NCBI GenBank assembly: GCA_020536535.1
Contig: JAHLWZ010000721.1
Span: 86,451 to 150,450 of the forward strand
Direction of reading: 5' to 3'
DNA length: 64,000 bases
DNA from: Pelomyxa schiedti
Taxonomy: Eukaryota > Evosea > Pelobiontida > Pelomyxidae
Below the pieces are notes generated by a model. The model made no database searches and was not told where the DNA came from. It saw nothing but the letters and a program-made list of their open reading frames with translations. How positions within the stretch are numbered: the stretch's first letter is position 1; each line of letters begins with the position of its first letter. A program made the translations under genes and the position numbers. Positions 1 through 11,159 of this stretch are shown here, in pieces.

Positions 1-1952
1 TAACTTGAATGGTTTTTCTATCTTCTTTGTGTGAACCTCTTTAATAATCCTGGGGGAATACAGCTCGGACATCACTGAGTCTCCAACTTTGATTTCATCC
101 ACACGACTGAAAGTGTTACGTATTAAACGAAACAAACTGGTAACTACCAAGTTGAGAGATCAGCTCGAAGGATTTTGGCATCTCCAAGAAAGCATTCATA
201 CTGAATAGGTATGGGTCTCTAGTTGGATCAGATTTTAAATATTTTGTCTCAGAAGAGTACGTGAAACGGTCGAGGCGTATATTTCAATTCTCCTGGAGAA
301 GGATTTATCCACAAACAGGCATAAGCAAGGTCTAAAATAGCCATTACCAAAGAATATTGGATATATGCAAAAACATTTGTTTTTGAGATTGCCTCCTATC
401 CTCATTGGTTCGGGAAAGAAGCGGGCCCAGAAATGATCGGCACTGCAAAGGTTGTAGAAGTATCTGGAAGTCTGCAATAGCCATGTGGATAAACTTTTCA
501 GTATAAAGAGATACTAACATGACTAAATCGGCACAAATCAGTCGCGTCTAAGAAGGAAAATATGATGGCCCACACATCGGAAGGCAAACAAATAGAAGGA
601 GTAAACATGGAAAGAATGTGAACATCTCCAAGAACTTCTGGTCTTTCCTTCCGCCACATTCCACAGGAGATGATGAGAGATTCCCCGGCAGGGACAACAG
701 AGTGGAACTAGGAATGACTTAAAAACGAGCCCTAGTCCAAGATGACCTGCCTCTCGCGCAACAGGAAGGGAACTTGCCAAAATTTTTGTCCACATAAATG
801 AATGTAAATCTAACCTGTCTTTGAGTGAGGTCATTTCTAGACAATTTGGCATACTTGAAGATTTCACACAGGGGATTCTGATTAGAAGAGCCAACAAGAA
901 AGAACGAATTCTCAGCAGGCCAGAAGCACCCCACATGCCCTCGCTGCGGGGTGGGCTTTATAACGCCTGTGGTATCAATTTGTATGCAATTTGTCGTGTA
1001 CAAATTTAGTGCCCACAGGTCACTTAGCTTAGCATTTTCTGGTCCAAGTCCTCCATAAATATACAAAATCCTTTTTATGTGTTTATTTTTAGAAGAATGA
1101 CCGATTTCAAACCTATTATGTACAAAAGCGTTATGATGGTATCTGGGAATAGGGGATGTGGAAACTTGCAGAGAAGTCCAACTATTCGTAAGAATAGAGT
1201 AGCCTTGGAGAAGATGAACCAATAAAAAAGGAAGGAAAAAACCTAACTAAAGAATTGAGAGCAGGCTCCTGCAGTAGAGCACCCGCCAAATAAGATAAGA
1301 GAGTCATTATAACTGTTTGAAGTTTAGGACTCAGACGTAGAGCAGGGGTATAACTCACTACACAAGAGAGGCACCATAAGCGTGTTGTGGGGCACCTTCC
1401 CCCACTGTGTGAGGAAAGAGTGTTGACCAAGTTTGTTCAGTCATATTATAGGACATAAGGCGGTTCGTGTAGCACCCTGCATGTAAGCCGCCAAAGAGGA
1501 AAGCTATTCTATCTCCATTGGTGCAAGTGGCGGGAAAAGACCCAACTCCTATGAACTTGGTTCCTGGTGTGCAGGACGAGGAGAATGAAGGGGAAGCCAC
1601 CAAAGTGGACTGGGCGGAATTGGAGTCTGAATTTTGCGTCGTAGTGGCGGGGTCCCCTACTACACTGCCAGTGTCAGAGGGTTGCTCGATGGGAACCCAG
1701 TGAGGAAAGGGTTGAGCGATATCAAGCACGCGACAAGGTGAAAGTCTGAGTTCTCTCTCTGGCCCTGTTCCCCCAAAGAAGAAAAGGTGGTTGTGATATA
1801 TCACAGATGTGTGGCCGTAGCTAGTTTTCAGGTTACGATTTTTACATCGGGTCACAAAACCTAGGGAAATCTTTACTTCTAGAGCTTTTTCCAAATAACT
1901 CCTTCATAGAATGTGTTTCACTTGTCTTCTTACCAAAGAGAAAAGACAACCA
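1..1952 (-). CDS. Kelch-repeat / F-box protein (partial, runs off left edge)
   Basis: Spliced minus-strand gene. A short first exon from the ATG at 1952 joins across a roughly 32-nt intron to a long exon (1894-1358) carrying kelch blades: YGHTSVIYHNHLFFFGG and IAFLFGGLHAGCYTNRL. Later exons add SLILFGGCSTAG and RILYIYGGLGPENAKLSDLW. Near 605-410 an F-box is split by a 47-nt GT-AG intron; joined it reads LPSDVWAIIFSFLDATDLCR then SRYFYNLCSADHFWARFF. F-box proteins dock substrates to SCF (Skp1-cullin) ubiquitin ligases, and kelch propellers usually bind the substrate. Here the propeller precedes the F-box, the reverse of many family members. At the left edge a further exon (about 150-1) reads RVDEIKVGDSVMSELYSPRI, vaguely like a Hint-domain start. 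Whether that exon belongs to this gene is unproven. Exon borders between 1358 and 610 are approximate. Confidence 0.65.
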
Positions 1953-1968
1953 TCCCTCTATAAAGAGA

Positions 1969-2700
1969 TCAGTAGACTACAAAAGAAAATCCAGAAACAC
2001 TTGGAGGTGGTGGCTGCGGATCTGCAAGTAGTGCACCAGGGATTGTGACATGGATAAGTTTGCACACAAGATTGAGCAGATTCTTAATTCCCTGATCTTG
2101 AGAAGAATGATTATCTTAGGTCCAACTATACTGTGCAGACATACCACTCGCAATATTCAGCTCAATTGCTGCATCAAGTCCCATTTTTGAGCACGCCTTA
2201 GAAGAACATATATTAAACTATTACTACTCTAAACTTACCTCACGGATTTCCTCCTCAGGGATGCACTTCTGTGGTGGATTTGTATGTCTCAGTTCGGAAC
2301 CAATTCCAACTAGAATTACAGGGACAGAGGGTAACACGGCGTGCACCTCGAGAAAGTACTAGGGAAAAATCGGAGGGAATAACAATGTCAGGCTGGCACT
2401 TGATGCGAAAATAGCTACCTGGTCAAAAATGGCTTGTAGGGATGTTGGGCGATTGATCTCAAAGCACAACAGAGCTAATGAAGCTCCGTCAAAGCTGTAG
2501 TATCGGTCCCAGTCATGATAAGTGGGGTAGTATGGACCCACATCTTAAACATATTGTCATACACTAGGGCCAGTAGAGTTACAACAGACCTTCAAACACG
2601 AGAATTCTTTGTTTTCCTATACAATTTTGGGTTCGTTGGCATACATGGCCAAAACAAAAAACAAAAAACAAAAAAAATCCAAAGACCATGTGGTGGTAGT
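1969..2700 (-). CDS. Rho-family-like small GTPase, divergent (N-terminus not resolved)
   Basis: Minus-strand exons align with the C-terminal two thirds of Rho/Rac GTPases. They give VYDN (the VFDN switch I equivalent), SFDGASLALLCFEINRP (beta-4), EVHAVLPSVPVILVGIGSEL (beta-5, in place of GTKLDLR), a short exon SKMGLDAAIELNIASG and a last exon DQGIKNLLNLVCKLI ending in a Pro-rich tail and a stop at 1969. Rho proteins switch actin, membrane and NADPH-oxidase pathways. Oddities: the WDTAGQ motif is not visible between VYDN and the next strand; the NKxD/TKxD motif is replaced by IGSE; there is no C-terminal CAAX box; I could not find the P-loop exon. It may be a diverged, perhaps non-cycling, Rho relative or a decaying gene. 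Confidence 0.5.
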
Positions 2701-3288
2701 GGTATCTTTGCACTCAAAGCTCTGCTCAAAGGAGTCTAAACAATATGAAAAGCCAACAAAGGATAGGTTTCCTGAATATTTCACAGATGCACACAGTTGA
2801 AGCCTCTCCAGTGATCAACACCATATGCGGTATCCCGTCACCCATCACGAAGTCGCTGCGCTGGTCAGTCAGTTATGGGACCGTCGACCGTTACAAATTC
2901 CAAGGTGAACTTGGAGCTTCCAGTAACACAGGTACTTTGTCCTTCCCGAGGGGAGAAACCCTTTGAGTGCACCACAGTACTATAAGTAGTGTTTCCAGAC
3001 CCGTTGTCCCTTCGAAAAGTTCATCCCGCTCTTGCTAGTCAGACACCAGATACCAGATCTTTTTTTTTACTGTATTTAATGCAGCGCCGGCAAAGACGCC
3101 TCCACGACACCGAGTTCCTCCCCTCTTTTTCCTTTTTGTTTTGCTTTGTGGCCTCTTACCTTCAGTAAAGGTCATCGTCGTCCGACGGCGACCGCCCACG
3201 GTCATCCACAACAAACACCGAGAGCGAGGGAAGCAGCTTCGACCCCCACGCAACCGCGCGCCGCGCGTCCCATAACCACGACCCCGCA

Positions 3289-5792
3289 ATGGCAGCACAG
3301 CACCCTCAAAAGCAAGATCGGCAGCAACACCCCCACGGGCAACACCGAGGCGGCTACGGAGACGGCGGCGGCAGCAGCGACACAGAGCCAGAGCGAGACG
3401 ACGAGGGGTTTGCGCCACTGGACAAGATATTGGTTGGCGATGTGGAGTTATGGGAGGGCGAGGCGTGCGACTCGCCGGGGTTGTCTTGCGACGTGGTACC
3501 TGCCAAAGTTGTTGTTGTTGGCGGCGGCGGCGGCGCCGTCGAGGATGGTTCCCGTGGTGCTCCTTACAACGTGGGTGACGACGACGACATGAGCGAGAAA
3601 CCTCAATCACGACGAAATGATCTGATATCACAACTGCAACTGCAAGCACAATTGGCAAAAACAAAACAAAAACAAAAACCAACAACACCAACACCAACAC
3701 CAACTCCAAAAACAGAAGCAATACCAATCACAGCACCAACTCTGAAGCTGAAGCCAAAGTTAAATCAGGGTTCTAGTGATGAATCCCTCCCCGATGTTGG
3801 CAACGTAGCTGATTCCCATATCCCAAATACAACCACTGCATCATCTCCCATTTCCAACTCTAGTTCCAATTACACTTCTACCTCTACCTCTTTCTCCTCT
3901 GCTTCCGCGGCTGTATCATCGGCTGGTGATTCACATCCTACTGTGCCTTCGCGACCTCGTCCACCCCCTCCAAAAAGGCCAACGAAGGTGAAATCAGTTC
4001 CCCCGCCTATGCATTCTCAATTTGGAGGGGAAGTTCCCTTGTTTTCCGAAGTTCCTCCTCCTCCATTTCAGCTCCACGCTCCTCCTGTTGCCTATCAAGT
4101 CAGCCCCTCCTCACCTCAAAGCACACATACTCACAGTACGCCATTAGTATATCCGACCAATGTCCAAGCTCTTCCCCCACAAGATACTCAACGATATAAC
4201 TGTCCATTCTGTTCTGATGGGTATACTTATGATGACCTCGTTTCTCATTTACTTTCATCTCACGGTGGTGATCCCGCTGGTGTGGTGTGCTGCTTCACTC
4301 ACTCGTTCGTCTTTTTATGCCCTCTAGGTGTGTCCAATTTGTGCTTCCCGGCCTGGTGGAAATCCCAATTATATTTCACAAGGTGTTTCCTAGTCCATTA
4401 GTTGGGTGAACTAATCCTCTTGTGATTAAAAGATTTCTGGGGGCACTTGGAGCTTCGACACATACGAGGACAACAGGACACCCGCCTTCACCCTCCCTCC
4501 TTTTTAAGGAGCACTCAAAGCTACCACCCTCCTCAGCCAACAATCATCAGAGTTACTCCAAATTTTGTGGGCCTTACCAAACACTTCCGTCATACCAGAG
4601 CCCTTCGTAATCGATCTGAGGATTCTGAGGTAAGCAGTGAGAGTGAGAGTGAAAGTAATGGGGAGAGTGATGGCGATTCTGGGGAAGGTTAGTGTTAATT
4701 ACTTTTAGAGTGCATCTAATGGTGGAGTTGCAGAGGAAGATGAAGTCCTCACAATGAAGCTGTGGAATTATGTCATTGACAACGACATCAGACCCTGTCG
4801 CGACTCTTTTCTGTGTTCACTCTGTAAAATGAAGTACGAACTGTATGATAAATGTTGTGTGTTAATGGAGAAATAGGCGTTCACTTGATGAGACCATTGT
4901 AGTCCCGCCTGGCTGCGAGCACATGTTCCATGACACTTGCTTTCAGGGAATGCGTGCACCAGATAAATCTTCCGTTCTTCAATGCCCTCTCTGTACCAAT
5001 GCCAAATTTAAGGCAAAACAACCCATCCCTGTGCGCAGACCGCCACCAAGAACAACCCAACCTATTTCAACTCACCCACAATTAACTCCAACAGCACCTC
5101 TTCCCACCACCCCCAACACAGACCCTACACTCCACCGCGTTTCAACTGCTGCTGCAGCCGGAAGCCTGAGGAACGACAACCCCCTGCCGTTCTTTCTGCA
5201 CCATTTGGAAGAACTAGTGGCATCACCGGGATCAGTGGAACCATTGTTCGGCCTCCCCATGCAACCCCCCAAGACACAAACAGAACCCACAATACACCAC
5301 ACCCACAATTCTCATCCACAACTCCATACCAGAATCACCACTCCACCAACAGCAACAACTGCACAAACACCCAAAGAACCTCATCAGCTATCCACAAGTA
5401 CAAGTCAGCAGTTGGGAAAACTAACTGCTGAACACACTGGACACCATAAGAAGCAGCAGTCTCATGCACAACAACAAGCTAAACCGAAATCAACACGGAA
5501 GCAGTTCCACTATCTTTTTTCCACTTTTCTTATTTTTCGGCGACCCACAGACACAGGCATTAACCCTTTAGCTCCAAAGCGGAGTCTATCGGGGATCATC
5601 GGATCTTATCCTACTTCTTCGCGAGGTATCTTGATAGTCACTAGGCCCAGTGCTTTTATTGGGGAGTTTCCCTCTTCGGTACCAACTTACTCCTTACGCC
5701 AACTCCCCAATAAGTTGGGGTGCGGCAAACTTGGGGTTAAAAAGCGGGTCTTGCAGAAACGTGTGCGATGCTGTGGAGGTGGTGTTTTGTGA
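3289..5792 (+). CDS. Zinc-finger protein with Di19-type and RING-H2 domains, probable E3 ubiquitin ligase
   Basis: Starts at ATG 3289 with about 300 residues of Ser/Thr/Pro-rich disorder. A Di19/KCMF1-type tandem C2H2 region follows. It is recovered only after removing short introns at about 4284-4327, about 4382-4430 and about 4689-4733: YNCPFCSDGYTYDDLVSHLL, then VVCPICASRPGGNPNYIS, then GHLELRH. An acidic Ser/Glu segment is followed by a RING-like motif, FLCSLCKMK ... GCEHMFHDTCF ... QCPLC, also interrupted by a short intron near 4832-4875. KCMF1 and related proteins are E3 ligases, so ubiquitin transfer is inferred. The tail is Thr/Gln/His-rich. The reading frame stays open to 5792 but passes a TTAACCCTTTA motif at 5562, so the last 75 codons may belong to an inserted element and the real end is uncertain. 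Confidence 0.72.
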
Positions 5793-6867
5793 ACCCGTTG
5801 GGAGTGTCTTTGTACCCTACGTTGTATACACTACACGACTAAAGTCGCACAGCGTCATACGCCCGCACTGATGACAGCTATACAGCACCTACAGCAACAA
5901 ATGAAGCTTCAAAACTACGTTTTATTGCCTGCGATGCCCACTGTGTGTATTTCTACAAATTCCTCCGCAAGAGCCGCGGAACGCAGTGTAGCTCTACCAC
6001 AACATGCATCGAAGCGGCACCCTCTACAGGAGACATGGCCATTTCCCCGAATGTCGTGCTGTGTGCGATGTTTGTAACGGTTCTAATCACTGATGGATCT
6101 CTGGGAAGTCTACCCCGTATCCCCTGGAACAGGGAGGGAAGATGTTGGGCCGAAGGTATGAGCAACACATTGCACAAACACCAGGCAAGCAAGCCACACT
6201 GTATGGAGCTATTAACCTTTCAAGAGCCAGCTTTATTATGGGAAGAAACTCTCCTACCTTTCAGGTGATTTATGACCCGTTTCGTGCCTCCTTTCAACCA
6301 CCTTGGATGTCGACAGGAAAATGGTTGGAATAAATACCAAAAAAAAAAAAAGAAAAAAAAAGGTGAGGGGGGAGGCCTTTGGGTGATCAGGTGATTTGAC
6401 CCACGGGGAAGCATGGACGTGGGGAACTCGCCTCCGAGCGACGTGGTCTGCGCCCGTTTTTTGTGAGACCGGTTACCGGGAAAGGATTCCACCTCCGATA
6501 CCGATTCTGGTCACCCCCCCCTCCACCCTCACATGAATTCCAGATATCTTCGTACCGTGTTCCATGCCGATTTCTTTCCCGAACCGTACTTGTGGGTGAA
6601 AAAAAATCTGAAAAAGTTTTTCAAACAAAAATGAAAGACAATCTCAGTGTTGACCGCGCACAGGTTGTTGGGTGGGTCTCCTTCTCCACCACTGCTCTTC
6701 TTCTGAAGAAGACATCGTCTTTCCTCAGAGTGTTCATTCCGCGAAGGAGGACAAAAAAAAAGAAGGCGAAGGAGGTGGGTGGTGCGCGGTGGGAGTGTGT
6801 GCGGACGCTCCCCCCGAGTGATTTACTGATTTCCCAGAGCAAAAGGGGAGATTTTAGATAAAGGGTT
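5562..6867. mobile_element. Possible piggyBac-like element with TTAA ends (decayed or non-autonomous)
   Basis: The stretch starts with TTAACCCTTTAGCTCC and ends with the inverse, TAAAGGGTTAA (about 6857-6867). This gives 11-bp inverted ends inside TTAA duplications, as in piggyBac-type transposons. The roughly 1.3-kb interior has no long open frame. It has a Cys-rich open stretch at about 5900-6080 that is only vaguely like the cysteine-rich tail of these transposases. The interior also has poly-A runs near 6345 and 6870. The inverted ends are short, so a chance match is possible. It lies between the end of the RING gene and the stop of the MYND gene, where no host gene is visible. Confidence 0.33.
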
Positions 6868-6946
6868 AAAAAAAAAAAAAAAAGGCGAAAATGGGGTTGA
6901 TATGACTGGTGCCTATGAGATGCACATTCTAGTGAATTTGGTGTGC

Positions 6947-9015
6947 TCACGGTTTTGTTTGGGGTGGGATTGCTTTGTCTGTGTCCTCTCTTCCTCTGTA
7001 ACAAATGAGCTTGTGTGCTGGCCAATCTTGCCGCTGGCATGTCTTTTTTGTTGTGTTGGAAAACATTCTTAATGTGTGTTTGAAAGTTTACCTTGGAGCA
7101 ATACCGCACTTTGCCGCAGACACCGCACTGCTTTGTTGTAGGCTTTTTGCACACGGTACAGTGTGGTAAAGGCCGCTCAACGTGTGCCTCCGCCTGTGCA
7201 GTCGCCAGGTTCTCGGCCTCTTCCTCGGTGAGTTCTTCCTTGCTCCCAACCACGGTCTGTATGACGCCTGTGATGCCCTCATGGCGGAGTTTGGTTCCCA
7301 TTCCCAGAATCCTCTTTGCCTGAATCAAACCTTTGGATTGAGACCTGGAGCGCTTCTCCTCAAATTGGTTCCATATTCTCATGAGCTCTGCGTTGTTGTT
7401 CCTGGCAGGTTCCAAGGCAAGACCAAGCATCATTTGCAATGTCAGTGGATTGCCCTTTGACAGAAATTTGATCATGCGAGATGGCTTCTCTGACCAATAT
7501 CTTGCAAGGAATTCCACAACTCCTGGCACGCTTTCCAGAGTATCCAAGACAGGTAGCAACTCAAACACGGCGACGTTGTTTGAGGTGAACTCACGGAGGG
7601 AGAACAGTGCAAGGGACTGAACAAAGTTGGGATCCAGAAGAGAGGACTCTTCTGCGGAAAGAGTGGTCAAATGTTGAGGTTGAAGGCACCTGAAGCAATT
7701 CGCAAGAATTTTGGTGGCACCAACTTTGATACACAAATTCATCTCAGGGTGAAGATAGAGCAGCCTTGCACGTTGCTCCATTTGAATCCGTGTATCTGAT
7801 TGGAAATGGAGGCACAAGTCAGACGCATTCGACAGCATGCACATTAAGTCCTCTATGACGGAGACTGGCAGTGATTCTGATTCTCGATTGAGTAGCCGTA
7901 GCACTGTGGCCACGGCTCTCTCGATTATGGTGGAAACCTCGGGATCCTTTGCAGCAGGAGGATCGGCGTGAAGCAAGGTGCTCAAAAGAATGCCAAACCT
8001 CCCGAGCACTGCAGCACAGATAATCTTTCTATCCCCAACTGCTGCCAGGAAGCTAGGATAAAGGAGACTGTGCAACGGGCATGACTGCACCACCTTTTTC
8101 GGCTCTGTAAGCATCAACTCGAAGATAAAGTCCACCTATCAAGAAAGTAAAAACAAGGAAGGAAAAGAAGCCGTGAAGATTACTATGATCGGGTACGAAT
8201 CAGCTTTTTCAAGAATGCATATCATCACGTCAATGAAGTCTTGTTTGAAAAGTTCGGACATGATGGTTTTTGTGGGAACAGGTGGAGTGAAAAAGATGAA
8301 TACTTCTTTGTTCTTCAGGAAATGTAATATTTGTGCAACTTCCTGGTTGAGGGAATGAGGGAAAAAACGGACCTACAATGCATAGATTTGTAGCAAAGTG
8401 AAAACGCACCACTGGGTGAGCCTCACGCATGAATCTAAGCAAAACAGAACACTTGTGACTCAATGTTGCATTGCTTTTCGTATACAGGTCAGATTTCAAA
8501 CTGTTTGTCAACTCGGGGAAGCAAGTGATGTGAGTAGGAAGTTCCACCCATTTGAGTGGCCCAGTGTGCCCCCCACACATGCAACAGGTGCAGCTCCCCT
8601 CGCCATCACCACGGCTCCCATCTTCCTTGTCGTTGCTTTCTGGTTCCACAGCCAACTTCGGGTAGGAGGCTCCAGGGGGAAGCTTACAGCCTGAGATTGG
8701 GATGTACTTGTGTGATTCATCATTCAAGAACGCCGGAATCGTTGGAGGCTTTGAGGCGGCTGTGCCCACGCTCACTGACCGGTCAGCACGGCCTGCTGTT
8801 GCTGACTTTTTTGCATCAAATTTTGTGCTCACAGGGCCGTTGTTTTTGCCAGCACCATGACTCGGTTCACGCGGCTCGTTTTGCTGTGGTATTGCTGTCG
8901 CAGATTCGGCAACAGGAACAGCAGACGCAGATGTTGTGGTTGTGCAGACGCGCAGATCTTGCGTGTTAGTCCCACTGAAAGATGTCTCATGTGTATGCGA
9001 CGGAGATCCAGACAT
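6947..9015 (-). CDS. MYND-type zinc-finger protein
   Basis: The start is ATG 9015, in a context (GCAACAACAATG) that is also present in a duplicated copy near 52051. The N-terminus is Ser/Thr/Ala-rich, followed by a small Cys cluster (SCTCCMCGG), helical exons across 8550-8165, and a long exon from about 8135 with helical armadillo-like sequence. The C-terminal MYND finger spans an intron at about 7043-7090. Joined, it reads CTVCKKPTTKQCGVCGKVRY then CSK-TCQRQDWPAHKLICY, giving the full C2-C2-C2-HC ligand set. The stop is at 6947, after a short charged tail. MYND fingers bind proline-rich partners and are common in transcriptional and chaperone-linked proteins. The helical body is not assigned to a family. 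Without splicing, the frame would read into downstream junk to 6621. Confidence 0.75.
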
Positions 9016-9332
9016 TGTTGTTGCAGCCAGAATATTTTCCTTCTCTTGTCTCCATGCATGGTCGCGCACCCCACCGTGTTTTACTGTTACGTGTGCTCCT
9101 CCCAAAACCCAAATCCGTTTTTTTACTTGTCCTCTGGGTCCCCTTAGGAGTTCTATTCTGCTCGACGTCCACGTGCACGGCACGATTGATGCTGACCCGA
9201 AGGGACTCTTCAAAAAAACCTGACTGGGCAATTTGAAATGCCGAACCCGCCGAAAAAAACGGAACAGGGAAATTACTGGAGCTTTGATGGGGCAGTTTTT
9301 AAAAACAAAATGGCTTTTCTTTTGTTGCCTCT

Positions 9333-11145
9333 TCAGAAGAGGGCAAAGCGCAGTCCAGAACTCTTTGAGACCCATGGTGTCTGCTCGTCATGAGATTCCG
9401 TCTGCACAATCTGAATGATGGCGGACTCGACGTCGTTCCACGATGTGCCGGGTTCTGCATCCTCAACAACTGGGCGTGTGTGATGTCAGAAAGTTGTAGG
9501 GGGTTGGAAATGGAGGTGAAGCAACCTTTGAGGAAACAACCAGTGAAGAATCCATGGTTCTGCTTGTTTGGGAGAGTGCAAACATCCAGTGTTGCCCTCC
9601 CTGTGCGTTACAAAGAAGTGAAACGGGTTGATTCAGGGTGAAACCCAAAGGAGGGGGAAAAAAACCTGGGCTTGTTGGATAAATCAAAATGCACCCAGCT
9701 CGGAAATCTTCTTTCGTCAGTTGGAGTTCCTGTGTCGGCTCAGCTCCACGTGTCTGGGCCCATTTGTGAGAAAATCAGTGTGTGGCTGGCTGAATGTGAA
9801 CTTGAACTCACCTTGGAGCCACCCTTCTCATTGGATTGGCGGCAAGCATCAAGAATGCCGATTGTCAGGTCAGAGTACTTCTTAATTCCATCAATCACGG
9901 TGCCAAGCATCGGTGCTTTGAGTTCCATGGCGGCAAAATCGGCCTCCTCGAAAGCAGCCTCGTCTTCTGTCATCAGCAGGAAGTTGTGCCCGTTCACCTG
10001 CCTTCCGTGCCCTGCAAAATAAAAGATGCTTGCAACCTGATGGATGTCTGTCATTCCCAAGATTCGACAACACAAGGAGACTGAATCAAACCTTGTTTCC
10101 TGCCCTTTGTTGCTTGATCAGTGTCAATTGGAATTTTCGCAAGTGGCTATCAAACACGTCGAGATTTGAGATGTTCTTGAGGAAGAGCACTTCAAATTGA
10201 CATTTGTTCTTCAAGAACTGCATTGTCCTCGATGTAAAAAAAAACAAAGATTGTTTGAGAATCGATGACCTCACAAATAGCTTCTGCATCATTGACGGAG
10301 TTTTTGAGGGAACGTGTCCCATAAGATTCATTTCCAACAACAAACGCAAAGCACTTGTAGTTCATCTCAGCACCGAAGAGAGGTTCTGCTCCCACTGAAA
10401 AAAAATGTGAGAAAAACACAGTGGAGAGGATTGTTTTTGTTGCACCTGTCGATTTCTTGAGGGGAACCTGAGATGGTTGCTCTTGACGTCTTGATAAATG
10501 TGCTTTGACTTCGTCCACAATGAATTCTGCGTCACCGATAACGAGGCCAAGGCCACACAATTGTTGCACAGAGTAATTGGCAAGTGTTCTTCCTCTCAGT
10601 TTGGACGCTCTGATGATTTTCAGGCAGTCGTCATCCACGCCAACAGATTCAAGCCAGCAACACGTTTGTTCTGGGTTGGCTATCTGAATTTGAAATGGTG
10701 TTGCTGCAGCACTGGTGAGTTTTTCAGGTGTTGCTGTTGCGGGAGTGTCCAGTTTAGATGTTGTTGATGGTGGGTCAAACGGGGTGGATAACTTTGGAGA
10801 ATTCAAAGGTGTGAGGGCTGTGGCTGTTTGTGTGTTTGTTAGAGGCGCTGAACTCATTGAGGAGTTTGGCAAGGGCAGTGGTTGATGGTTGTGTTGAGGA
10901 ATTTCTTCGAGTTGTGTTACTGTTGCAGCACTTGTGAGTGTTTTAGGTATTTGTGCAGGAGTGTCCAGTTTACATGCTGTTGCTGGTGGGTCAAACTGGA
11001 GTGATACATTTGGAGAATTCAAAGATGTGAGAGCTGTTTGTGGGTTCATTACAGGCGCCGAATTCAGGGGTGGAGCCCTTGAAGAATTTATGGGTGAGCT
11101 GTTGAAGTTATTATCAAAGTATTCTTTGCCTCTGGCAAGGGCCAT
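9333..11145 (-). CDS. SAM domain + caspase-like (paracaspase-type, peptidase C14) protease
   Basis: From ATG 11145 there is a low-complexity N-terminus with two copies of a Pro/Thr-rich unit (LNSP..S..FDPP), then a SAM-like helical domain (WLESVGVDDDCLKIIRASKL ... LCGLGLVIGDAEFIVDEV). The protease fold follows: CFAFVVGNESYGTRSLKNSV NDAEAICEVI, VLFLKNI, then SIFYFAGHGRQVNGHNFLL with the catalytic His, and LTIGILDACRQSN with the catalytic Cys. The p10-like end reads AGCILIYPTSPG ... NHGFFTGCFLK ... EQTPWVSKSSGLRFALF, with its stop at 9333. Four to five short introns were removed. The AGHG and DACR motifs resemble MALT1/paracaspase and bacterial caspase-family proteins rather than metacaspases (SGHGG/DSCHSG). 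Both catalytic residues are intact. SAM domains oligomerise, so proximity activation is an inference. The LRR array immediately upstream may be part of the same gene. Confidence 0.8.
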
Positions 11146-11159
11146 TTCAGTAGGTTGTG

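Noticed and set aside
3035..3727. Minus-strand 230-codon frame
   Set aside because: Antisense of the disordered N-terminus of the Di19/RING gene; composition follows the sense strand's GC pattern.
6621..6947. Extension of the MYND protein to a stop at 6621
   Set aside because: Splicing at about 7043-7090 completes the MYND finger and gives a natural stop at 6947; the unspliced frame loses the final Cys/His ligands.
8829..9236. Several plus-strand small frames with many Cys near the MYND gene start
   Set aside because: Antisense shadows; the same peptide appears at 52080-52250 only because the MYND 5' end was duplicated.
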